Below are positions 1-8,554 of a DNA stretch of 64,000 nt, piece by piece. The notes under the pieces are model-generated. The model saw nothing but the letters and a program-made list of their open reading frames with translations. It ran no database searches and had not been told where the DNA came from. The DNA is from Phallusia fumigata (Eukaryota; Chordata; Ascidiacea; Phlebobranchia; Ascidiidae), in assembly GCA_008931825.1 (NCBI GenBank), contig QXVZ01032838.1:1-64000 (forward strand). The letters run 5' to 3'. Position 1 is the first letter of the stretch. Each line of letters opens with the position of its first letter. The position numbers were made by a program, and so were the translations under genes.

Positions 1-88
1 ATGTGCCTATGAGTCTTAGTTGATAATGCATGTGCTTTGTTAAGCATTTAATTCTTCTTTAATATGCGTGGACGATTTAGATTAGGGT
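1..88 (+). repeat. 88-base direct repeat, copy 1
   Basis: Bases 1-88 recur at 2597-2684 with a single difference that I can see (TGCATGTG against TGCAAGTG). The match stops abruptly after ATTAGGGT. Copy 1 may begin before the window, so the full length of the unit is unknown. No LTR-type or transposon-type ends are visible. Confidence 0.9.
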
Positions 89-284
89 GTTTCGTGAGCA
101 AGAGTGATATTTATTTTATTACTTTGTGTCCTGTTTTGTCAACTTCTCGTCCGCCAGGAGCTGTTGATTTAAGGTTTGCTTCAGCGCTGCCTGTTATTCC
201 GTGGGACGAACGATTGACCAAATGGACTTAGGCGCTCGATCATAACTCACGAAAAACCTCTGATAGCAATTCATTCTTGGGTAG

Positions 285-312
285 TCCCGGGTTCGAACCC
301 CGTGAAACCGTT
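285..312 (+). repeat. tRNA-derived fossil fragment (B box)
   Basis: Contains GGGTTCGAACCCCGTGAAA, a perfect RNA polymerase III B box with complementary T-arm flanks. No matching A box or full cloverleaf is seen, so it looks like the remnant of a tRNA-derived SINE. A near copy lies at 518-548. Confidence 0.5.
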
Positions 313-517
313 TCTCCTTTCTATTCTACTTTGTCCATGTGATAAGTAAAAAATTAAACATGCCCTCATTTATTTCGTCTTACATTTTTGTTTTAAGTTA
401 TAAGTTATAATGCAGTTGCAATTTATGTGTTACCGACCGATATTGAGTGCTGGTCTGCATAATCTGGTCGCCAGGGTTATGTGCATTACAAACTTTAAAC
501 GAGATATAAACTCGGTT

Positions 518-548
518 TCGTTCCGGGTTCGAATCCCGTGAAAGCCGG
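518..548 (+). repeat. tRNA-derived fossil fragment (B box)
   Basis: Contains CCGGGTTCGAATCCCGTGAAA-like sequence split over 522-543, closely matching the block at 285-312. It shares a B box and the downstream GTGAAA. Probably another remnant of the same SINE family. Confidence 0.5.
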
Positions 549-793
549 TAAAAAATTTATAATTCAAGACAGAAATGTTAAAAATAACAGTGGTAGCAAC
601 TAGCAACAAATGTTTGTGACAGGACAGTTTGTGTAAGTTTAGCCAAATGTAAACAATGACTATTCGTTGATTACAATACACCAGGCATGCTCCCACACTC
701 TCCATGTTTCAAATCGATTGAAAACGATACCACACTTGAAATTGCATTTTACATTTCGCTTCGCACACGCTGTTAAGAACATGAACTGTCAAG

Positions 794-1732
794 TTATATN
801 AGGCGATGTCTCCAGTTCTTAAAGGAGAAGACAATGCTGATGAGATTCACCAACAAACTTGCATCATACACCGCGTTTGCCACGAGAATCTGTTCCGCAA
901 AGTTTTCACTGAACACGCTGACCACCACAGCGGATATGTCTGAAATGACACAGAAACTAACAGCGATAAGTACCCGCAGTATCACAGACTTCATCTGGTT
1001 TCCCTTGTTCGTTTGTACGCTGCTGCTTTCAGCAAGTACGGTCCGCCTTGCCGCGCCGTGCTTAATTAGCGGCGCAACAAACAGATAAACCAACACAACT
1101 TGCCAAGTTATAGTGCAGGTTGCTTGTGCAATCCACGGCCAATTAACTTGGATTGTCGAGACAATTTCGCAACGTCCGCGATTTATTCTGAACGTGCGAG
1201 TTGACATGAAAAGTGCAAGCACGGCCACGACTGAACCCAACATTGCGACAATCACAAACGCGCTAAGTGCTCTTGTGAATTTGGAGTTGTATTCCTGCAT
1301 GTAAGGTTGCTGGTACATGAATCTTTGTCTGTACCAAAGGTAGACGTATATCAAGGTTATGCCGATTGCAAACAGAGAACTTTGCGTTCGCAGTGTCAGC
1401 GAACAGCTAAAGGCAGTCAGCGTTGCAGGATAGAGAAACGTGGCTTCAACACAAAATGTCCCGGTTACTGAGATAGCTGCACCCAGGCACAAGACGTTCA
1501 CCAAAACCAGCTTCTTTTGCTTCTCGGTGTCTTCATGTAATTTCCCTCTATGTGTCATTTGGTTAAATTCCCGATATTCATACAACACCAAGGAAACTGT
1601 GACGTACAAGCTGAGAGCAACCAACAAGCCGAGAAATACTTTAAAACTAGTTAGTTGTCTCTCCCATTGTATGAAGTCACTAGAGTTGTTTTCTGCTGAT
1701 GTGTTGACACCATAAGTTGTTGAACTGTTCAT
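794..1732 (-). CDS. Orphan 7TM receptor (GPCR-like), left tandem copy, C-terminus cut short
   Basis: Intronless gene of 312 residues. The N-terminus starts MNSSTTYG and carries several N-glycosylation sequons, as expected for an extracellular tail. Seven hydrophobic segments follow: about residues 30-52, 76-98, 112-134, 153-174, 197-220, 252-274 and 283-304. A Cys just before TM3 (AFSCSLTL) and a Cys in the second extracellular loop (NRGRCEIV) are placed like the conserved disulfide of rhodopsin-type receptors. TM3 ends in YLWYRQR where DRY is usual, and TM7 has a degenerate NPxxY-like segment. The sister gene at 4766-5833 is about two thirds identical by eye. The reading frame ends two codons after RHR, at the single N (base 800), whereas the sister runs some 44 residues further. 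Ligand and family are unknown; seven-TM topology is well supported. Confidence 0.8.
   Translation of the reverse strand: MNSSTTYGVNTSAENNSSDFIQWERQLTSFKVFLGLLVALSLYVTVSLVLYEYREFNQMTHRGKLHEDTEKQKKLVLVNVLCLGAAISVTGTFCVEATFLYPATLTAFSCSLTLRTQSSLFAIGITLIYVYLWYRQRFMYQQPYMQEYNSKFTRALSAFVIVAMLGSVVAVLALFMSTRTFRINRGRCEIVSTIQVNWPWIAQATCTITWQVVLVYLFVAPLIKHGAARRTVLAESSSVQTNKGNQMKSVILRVLIAVSFCVISDISAVVVSVFSENFAEQILVANAVYDASLLVNLISIVFSFKNWRHRXI
800..800. other. Ambiguous base (N), probable assembly join
   Basis: This is the only N in the window. To its right the sequence (AGGCGATGTCTCCAGTTCTT) matches the sister gene near 4911; to its left there is no match. The N therefore sits exactly where paralogy ends, which suggests a contig join or an unresolved gap rather than a simple miscalled base. 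Confidence 0.75.
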
Positions 1733-1777
1733 GTTTTATCCAGACCAGTTTTCAACTTTTCAGTTTACAGATTCATA

Positions 1778-1851
1778 GGCCTGAATAGCTCAGTTGGTGA
1801 AGCTCAAGCCCTAGACAGGTTTAGGTTGCAGGTTCGAATCTAAACAGGTCA
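1778..1851 (+). repeat. tRNA-like element with A and B boxes (decayed)
   Basis: A 74-base tRNA-like unit. The first seven bases pair with the last seven with one wobble and one mismatch. It has an A box (TAGCTCAGTTGG) and a B box (GGTTCGAATCT). An anticodon-like arm AAGCC/GGTTT encloses a 7-base loop with AGA in the anticodon place. The D and T arms pair badly, so a working tRNA is unlikely; a tRNA pseudogene or tRNA-derived SINE head fits better. It sits 46 bases upstream of the left receptor ATG, on the opposite strand. Confidence 0.6.
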
Positions 1852-2596
1852 TTCCTTTTAAACCTTGATTCTTTGCATCAACGCAAATTCCAACCTCATC
1901 ACGTCGCTAAAATTATCAACTTGGTATCCATTATAAAGTTGTTGAAACGAGCAAGCTTTGTGTAAAGTAAAAACCCTATCTGGAAACACAAGCTGAAATG
2001 AAGAAATCACGAAGCTGAAATGTATTGACCCGGTGTTGAAACGTTAACTCGAACGAGCTGGATTGTTATTTCAAGAAGTCCTTGCTGAAACGTCAAAGGA
2101 ACACCTCGGACTTCTATTTGAAATGCAAATTTTGCCTACATAATTTTATGGGACCTTGTTAAAAAAGAAGCATTAATTTTAAGCTGAAAGTGGGGCCTTG
2201 CCGCAAATTTACGTGCACACAAACGACTTCTTTCTGCAAATCCTAAATTCATTACAACTGCTTGGTTAAATTCTGCACAAACCAAAATGCTTGTTTGACT
2301 TTCACCTAATCCACTGCTTCCGAAGTTCCCTGTTCGATTTGAAATTCTTTTTCAAAATTAATTGAGACTTGACTTCGTTCTGCCTCACCGGGCCCGCCAA
2401 TTTTTCGAGCTGTTCCTGCATGTCACGCATCACCGACTTCGCTTAACCCATTTCCACAAAGTCACGTGATGAGATGACATATGTTGGGTAATTCCCAATG
2501 ATTTGGCCGCAAGGGTTTGGAACAAACTCAAACCCACAATGTAACCACAAGCAACAAAAGTTTCGTGGCGATGCTGCTTTGTGGGGCCTACGGTAT
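1852..2596. other. Noncoding stretch upstream of the left receptor
   Basis: No gene is supported. It includes one TCACGTGA palindrome (2462-2469). Otherwise it is AT-rich intergenic sequence. Confidence 0.6.
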
Positions 2597-2684
2597 ATGT
2601 GCCTATGAGTCTTAGTTGATAATGCAAGTGCTTTGTTAAGCATTTAATTCTTCTTTAATATGCGTGGACGATTTAGATTAGGGT
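2597..2684 (+). repeat. 88-base direct repeat, copy 2
   Basis: Near-identical second copy of bases 1-88 in the same orientation. Upstream sequence (ending GCCTACGGTAT) cannot be compared because copy 1 touches the window edge. Downstream it runs straight into an exon-like segment that copy 1 lacks. Confidence 0.9.
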
Positions 2685-2687
2685 CGT

Positions 2688-2815
2688 CACTTATTATATG
2701 TGAGAACTCGATACCACCGTCCTTGACAACGCCATAACCTCCGTACACGTCCTCAAAGCTCCTGAGCTTGCCAGGACAGGGTCCCGGAATCCTCACACAG
2801 GTGTTTTTTACTTCA
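2688..2815 (-). pseudogene. Exon-like coding fragment of unknown origin
   Basis: On the minus strand this block stays open and reads like protein (segments RIPGPCPGKLRSFEDVY and GGYGVVKDGGIEFSH), with a base composition richer in GC than its surroundings. It abuts the end of the 88-base repeat at 2684. I see no convincing splice sites or start and no partner exon. It could be a stranded exon of a broken gene carried with the repeat, or chance. I do not recognise the family. Confidence 0.25.
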
Positions 2816-4765
2816 GGTTGTTTGTTTATTACCTTATTCAAATAGAATCCAAGACAAGAAAACAATGCATAGGAGTTTGCATAAGAAACCTCAAGGAAAC
2901 ATAAATTACATCAAGCAAAGACTACAATACGCTATGTAAATCCCTATTGGCTAATGCCGAGACACAGCTGTTAAGGATATGTCAGTGCGTTATTTAAACT
3001 TTGGATATTTGAGCGTTAAAGGTTCAAAGCGCTCGTACGATTGGTTAACATGTCTGAATCACACAAACGAACAGTCAACCTCAACACAGCGTATAAAGTA
3101 CGAAAACAACTCATGACCATGTCAGTTCAGAGATGCGTTGCATCCTAGTCAAGCAGTGAGCGGAAATATTACAAAGTTTATCAGGTCTTTTGGCCATGTC
3201 GAACAAAACAGTTTAGTTAAAGATCGACCAAAGTTTGTCATGTGTTTTGTAATTTGATTTCCATGCGAGTTTCAAGCTTGTACACCGAAAAGTCATCTAT
3301 TTTGCAAGCGTTAATTGCTAATTTTGGTCAATTTACGCTGGTGGTTGCTAGAAATTAATTTGTCCGTATTGTTTTTGTCGTCTGACGTAATCTTGCCAGA
3401 GTATGTCTATGTTACTCTATTATTTGAAACGTGCAGCCCAATATCCAAATTTGTGAATTGATCAGTTGCGTCAGCCAAAAAAGACGAGCAAATATCACAA
3501 GAAGAGCTTGAATACGCAGAAGGCGTTTCAAGAAAGCAGGAAGACTTGATACAATAACACACCGCTTTTTGGGTCGTTTTCACCGAAATCTGGGGTCGTT
3601 TGGTCAAACCATCGGTAACGCGACGAAAATGAACCGATTTGTGATGTTACTAATATCTGCTCACATCACGTTGACCTACTCGTATTACCCCGTGTGTCTT
3701 TTTGAAACTAACAATTCGCCTTAGCACAACATAGCGTGACGTTAAAATCCTTACATGGCACGTTAGTATCCCAAAGGTCTCACGATTAAACACAGACTGG
3801 CGTGTTGTGAGATGTACCGCTGAAGTGACTCAAGAACATATGTTTACATGTATCAGCATGATTCCCTATTGGGACTCGTCTTAAAAAATTTTACCTGTGG
3901 GTAAATTGCGAATTTAAAACAGATCAAAGTTTTCGTTAAGTTAATGAGAGGCTCGGTCACATTTTCAATGTGTTATTAATTTGAGTTAATAATTTCGAGT
4001 TAGTTTAAACTCCGTGTACTTAAAAAGCTACAAGAAATAGTTAAGCTTTTGCTTCCCTTCTGTCTTCCATCATTTCCATGCAGTGGGTTTAACCCGTTTG
4101 TGGTGCATTGTTAAAAATGTTGTAACAACAACCAGCCAACTTTGGTCAAGGTTCGATGCTGACAACGCTGAACGGTTTCAAATAATGGGCGAGTTTGGTT
4201 TGTAAACAATTACATTGAGGCCTTCGACTTCCATGTTGTTCGGGAAGGTAACTATCATTGTGCCCTCCATTATTTTCGCGCCTCATAACGTATCAACGTT
4301 GCGCAGCTATTTCCGGGGATTGTTTTAGTGAAATTGGGTCGCTAAGATTTCTCTCACCGAGCGAAATAAACTCAACTTAACAACTCTAGTGTCGAGCAGT
4401 TGCGTTTCGCTTTTAGTTTTTAAGTCTTTGGTTAACCATGTCATTTTAAAGCATTTACATTCGTCGTTTCCGAAACATTGTGCAGCGTAATACTGAAACG
4501 CAAACGGTTTTAGCAAATTAATTGTCACAAAAACACAAAGTAAAACTTTTTAATGTCCCAAATACCAATATTCAATGCCCGTTATCAGGCAGCAACCTTA
4601 CTACAGTGGAAAAGGAAAACACCAACAAAAATAAACGCAATAAACTTTTGGTTGTTGTGGACAAGACAGTTTTAAGTTAGTCAAGTAAAAACTGATTAAC
4701 TAGCCAATGGAAGCGATACTTCCTAAAGTACCACAAACCACAAAATCATATAGGTGCAGTCAATG
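2816..4765. other. Intergenic sequence between the two receptor genes
   Basis: About 2 kb with no supported gene. It lies 3' of the right receptor. Open frames here are short, without homology that I recognise or coding-like composition. Confidence 0.6.
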
Positions 4766-5833
4766 TTATCCAACCACTTCTTCAACTTGCAAGATAGTCT
4801 TGTGTCCGCCATTGACGGGAAAGAAGCGATTACTGACAGCTGTGATTGGCGAAATGGGACTTGCAGATGATAGTCGTCTCCTGTTTTCACGTTTTAGACA
4901 CCACGGAAACAGGCGATGTCTCCAGTTTTTAAACGAGCAGACAATGCTGATGAGATTCACCACCAAACTTACATCATACACCACGTTCGACACAAGAACC
5001 GGTTTTGCGAAGTTCTCGTTTAACAAACTAACCACAAGGGCAGCAATGTCCGAAACCACACATAAACTGACAGTGATAAGAACCCGCTGGATTGTAGGCT
5101 TCACCTGGCTTCCCTTGTTCGATCGCACACTGCTGCTTTCGGCAAATGAAGCCCGTCTCACTGCGCCGTGTTTAATTAGCGGAGCAACAAACAGATAAAC
5201 CAATACAGCTTGCCAAGTTACCGAAAATGCTGACAGTATGATCCACGGAAAACGATTTGGGATTGTTGATACAACTTCGCAGCGTCCGCGGTTTGTTCTG
5301 TACGAGCGAGTTGACATGAAAAGAGCAATCACAGCTACTAGTGAAGCGACCATTGTGCCAAGCACAAAAGCGCTAAGCGCTCGCGTGAATTTCGAGTTGT
5401 ATTCTCGCATGCAAGGTTGCTGGTACAAAAACCTTTGTCTGTGCCAAAGGTAGACGTATATGAAGGTCATGGAGAGTGCGAAGAGGCATATGTGGGCCCG
5501 CAGTATCAGAATACAGCTGAAGTCTGTCGCAGTTGCAAGATAGAAGTATGAGACCTCAGCGCAGCATCTTCCAGTTACTGTGATCGCTGCCCCCAAGCAC
5601 AGGACGTTCACCAACACTCGTTTCTTCCGCTTCTTTATGTCTTCATGTAACCTCCCATGATGTGTCACGTGAGTAAATACCCGATATTCGTACAATACCA
5701 AGGAAGCTGTGACGTAGAAGCTGAGTGCAATCAAGAAACCGAGAAATGCTGTCAAACCGATTTGCTGCGTCTCCCAATGTATGACGTTGTTTCCTGCTGA
5801 TGTGTTCACATCATAAATTATTGAACTGTTCAT
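4766..5833 (-). CDS. Orphan 7TM receptor (GPCR-like), right tandem copy
   Basis: Intronless gene of 355 residues starting MNSSIIYDVNTSAGN, with N-terminal sequons. Seven hydrophobic segments align with those of the sister gene at 794-1732, including the Cys before TM3 (DFSCILIL), the loop-2 Cys (NRGRCEVV), the YLWHRQR end of TM3 and TM7 (VSLVVNLISIVCSF). After RHRL it continues for about 44 residues of basic and Ser-rich cytoplasmic tail (RENRRRLSSASP) that the sister lacks. Ser clusters could be phosphorylation sites, as in other receptors; this is inference. It is probably a rhodopsin-like receptor of a lineage-specific family; the ligand is unknown. Confidence 0.85.
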   Translation of the reverse strand: MNSSIIYDVNTSAGNNVIHWETQQIGLTAFLGFLIALSFYVTASLVLYEYRVFTHVTHHGRLHEDIKKRKKRVLVNVLCLGAAITVTGRCCAEVSYFYLATATDFSCILILRAHICLFALSMTFIYVYLWHRQRFLYQQPCMREYNSKFTRALSAFVLGTMVASLVAVIALFMSTRSYRTNRGRCEVVSTIPNRFPWIILSAFSVTWQAVLVYLFVAPLIKHGAVRRASFAESSSVRSNKGSQVKPTIQRVLITVSLCVVSDIAALVVSLLNENFAKPVLVSNVVYDVSLVVNLISIVCSFKNWRHRLFPWCLKRENRRRLSSASPISPITAVSNRFFPVNGGHKTILQVEEVVG

Positions 5834-5896
5834 ATTGATACCTCTACTGATGTACTGATTTCCAAAGCCGGTTCTTCTGCTTTTCTGTTTACAATA

Positions 5897-5962
5897 AACC
5901 TGTGTCGCTCATTGGAGAGATCGCCTGTCTGGTTGAGGCTGCGAGTTTAAGTATCCGCAGGT
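5897..5962 (+). repeat. Decayed tRNA-like element upstream of the right receptor
   Basis: The sequence has a worn A box (TCGCTCATTGG) and a worn B box (GAGTTTAAGTATCC). Its left flank (GCTTTTCTGTTTACA) matches the flank of the element at 1778-1851 (ACTTTTCAGTTTACA). It is therefore most likely the same insertion, copied when the receptor gene was duplicated and since decayed further. Confidence 0.5.
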
Positions 5963-8315
5963 TGTACTTTTGCACAGTGATACACGAATTTCTATCGCTT
6001 TTCATGCGTCAAAGACCTAATGAGAAGTTTCCAGTTGTACAGTTGCCTTTTTAAGCTTACAAAATGTCTATTGTTATCAATGTTCCGTATCCGAATCTGC
6101 AAATAGTAATATACTGACAACTATTTATAACTCGGCAACAGGGAACGACGGTCGATAAAAATACTAAACGTGCACGCCTGTCTTCAGCCTATACAGCTAC
6201 CAGTGTTAGCTCATCTCAAATTGATCTCGTTTCTCGCGAAAAACGACAGCAAGTTTTCCCGAAAGGGAGTTTCCCGCCATCTTTTGTGAGTTTCACAAAC
6301 GAAAAATCCCTTCCAACAAGTTCTGCTGGAGTTTTTAACTTCTGTTTTACTCTATGGGCACGTTTTTACGTCATCGTCTATTTTAGCCTTTGTCTCGCCT
6401 TCGACCGTTCAGCAGACGCTCCCTTCGCCCCAACCACCAACACGTACCACAAAGCACTTACATGTTTCCACAATTTCGCTTGCTGCGGGAGTTCCCTACG
6501 AAATTTCTTAGTCCCAACTTTTCGCTGTCATAACGAGACCAGACAAGCCCTGGTTAAACCTGTTCAGTGCAAACTAACCGTATTGAAATGGGAGGGGGCT
6601 TTAAAAGATGTTCAAAGAATCTGAAAGCTAGAGGAAATGCTCGCATTAAATTGAGTTGCAACATCTGTATAGATTTATTAGTTTATACATAGCAAACGTT
6701 TCATCAATACAGTTTGTTTTCAATTTTTAGTTTGCTGTGGTTGATGGGATAAAGCTTGCCTTTAGTCCATAAAATTTAAAGCAACTGGTTTCTTCAAAAT
6801 CTACTGGTAAACGTGGTTATGATTATGGCCATGTAAATCTCACATGAAAATGCATATGATCTTCAACTAATCATGTCTAATCGAGCAACTTCTGTGGCAT
6901 TTAACGGTCTGTTCATCCACACTCTTGAAATACTTAAACGACTTTTAATTACGTGTGGCGAAAATATTCACACAGATGCCAAAAACAATTATGATGCAGA
7001 AATGCAAACTCGGTTAAAAAAGGTGTTTAATGCTAAAAAATGCACAAGTATTTCCCCGTAGGCCTGGTATGTATGAATGCACTTGAAACTTTGAACCGTG
7101 ATGCCAACACCTTCAGTCTTTGTGAACAACAACGCGTGACAAGGACGGGGATCGTTAGGGGTTTGAGATTTTAGGGCAAAATATAACTGAACGCTTTTAT
7201 ACCAACAAATAGCAGAAACGTGTTATTTTACTTGCTAAAAATAGACCGAAAAATTAAATTATTGACTGCCAGGCCTGAAAGGTGGCAAAAAACGAATCGA
7301 CGTCGGCTTTTTTAGCATTCATGTGTAGCAAAAGGTTTTGTATGCTTGTGTATACTTTATAGTTAAAACCGCATTTCAAAACGACACAGTCCTATATTGC
7401 AAACGGTTTAAAAGACACTTTCAAATAACGGCGAGGACGCAAAATTATTTTCGAGGTGACCAGTAGGCCACTAAATGTGAACACGATGTATTTGTTACAT
7501 GCACAAAAGTAAACACAGAAAAATTTTCGCATCTCCAAGTGAACTAAAAGGGCTGGCGTTTTTGTCTCGCGTTCCATACTTCGTCCTCACTGTAATCGGT
7601 GCTTTCCCCAACCACGTGGTTAAACCTCTTGTTAGTGATTCTCATATCGGTGGGAACTGCTTCGTTGTCGTTACCCTGTCGTCCCTTTGCGTCTCCGTTT
7701 GCGCCGTACACAGTGCGCTCCTGTTTGTAAGGGCGGGTTGGCTGTAGACAAATGTATACGTGGTTTTGCCCAATCTGTTTTGTTAAAGGATCACCAAAGT
7801 CATTTACTATAAGGATGTTGAAAAAATCTAAACATTTCCTGTTGTATTTTCGGTATCTTATTTAAAATGGAACGATTGTGGTTTCAACTATCATCTTTGG
7901 TTTTGCCTGACTGAATTATATGCAAGCACGTAGTTGGGCTGGCAAACGACTACGGCATACGCCGATAAATATAACTGTGCACAGGGGCAGGGGGCATGAA
8001 GCTAAATTGAAGCGACCTAGCGTTTTCTAGCCTGCGTCCTGCCGCACGGAAAAGCTTGTGAAGTTTGCTGTGGTATGTCTTAATGTTTTTCGTACGCCTG
8101 GCGTACATTGGCACAAGTAGAAGTCGAATGTCACTTTTGATTTCGGTTGTGGTCTTGTTGGGGCAAAGTTCTCAAGCACTTTTCTACGGTTAAATTTGCT
8201 TCTGTTAATATTTTGTTGGAGTTTCACTAAACAGTGTTAAGGCGCAATATAGTTGTTGTAACTTTAGAATAACATTATTAGCTGCATTAATTACACACAT
8301 ATTCATACTAGACAT
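5963..8315. other. Intergenic stretch between the receptor and the LRR gene
   Basis: About 2.3 kb with no supported gene. The open frames at 6286-6624 and 7499-7747 lack recognisable domains and splice context. Part of it must be the 3' UTR of the LRR gene, but no clear polyadenylation signal close to 8316 was seen. Confidence 0.5.
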
Positions 8316-8554
8316 TCATTTTATGCTTACCGCTCTTTCAGTGGTACTCGCATTCTTTGCTTTGTCTACTCTGATACTCATCATGAATTCCTGCACTGCA
8401 ACTCTCGCCTTCTTGTTGCGATGGAAGTAGCAAGCTCCGCCCACAATCAGTCCACCAATCACAGCGAACAAAACGAGGATGAAGAATGCACCAGCGTCGT
8501 TCATGCCGCCCATAAAGTTGTTGTAAAATCCGCCTGGAGGTGCCATGCTAACTT
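8316..8554 (-). CDS. LRR membrane protein, exon 5 (TM and tail)
   Basis: The acceptor CATACGCAG precedes AAGTTAGC. It encodes the TM segment FFILVLFAVIGGLIVGGA and a basic tail ending ERAVSIK before TGA. A donor-like GAGCG/GTAAGC lies 12 bases before the stop, so an alternative longer tail is possible. Confidence 0.8.

Larger units (their letters stand above)
89..793. other. Noncoding stretch left of the 7TM gene
   Basis: No gene is supported. It holds two short tRNA-like B-box blocks (around 285-310 and 518-548) that share the ending CGTGAAA. If the N at 800 marks a misjoin, this stretch may not truly adjoin the receptor gene. Confidence 0.6.

Noticed and set aside
1778-1851. A functional tRNA gene (anticodon AGA, serine)
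   Set aside because: The acceptor and anticodon arms pair, but the D and T arms do not, and there is no long variable arm as serine tRNAs need.
1-2684. The 88-base repeats as ends of an LTR-type element
   Set aside because: No terminal TG/CA, primer-binding site or coding remnant between them; the interval contains an ordinary receptor gene.
6286-6624. 112-codon plus-strand frame between receptor and LRR gene
   Set aside because: No domain or recognisable signal peptide, and no ATG at its left end.
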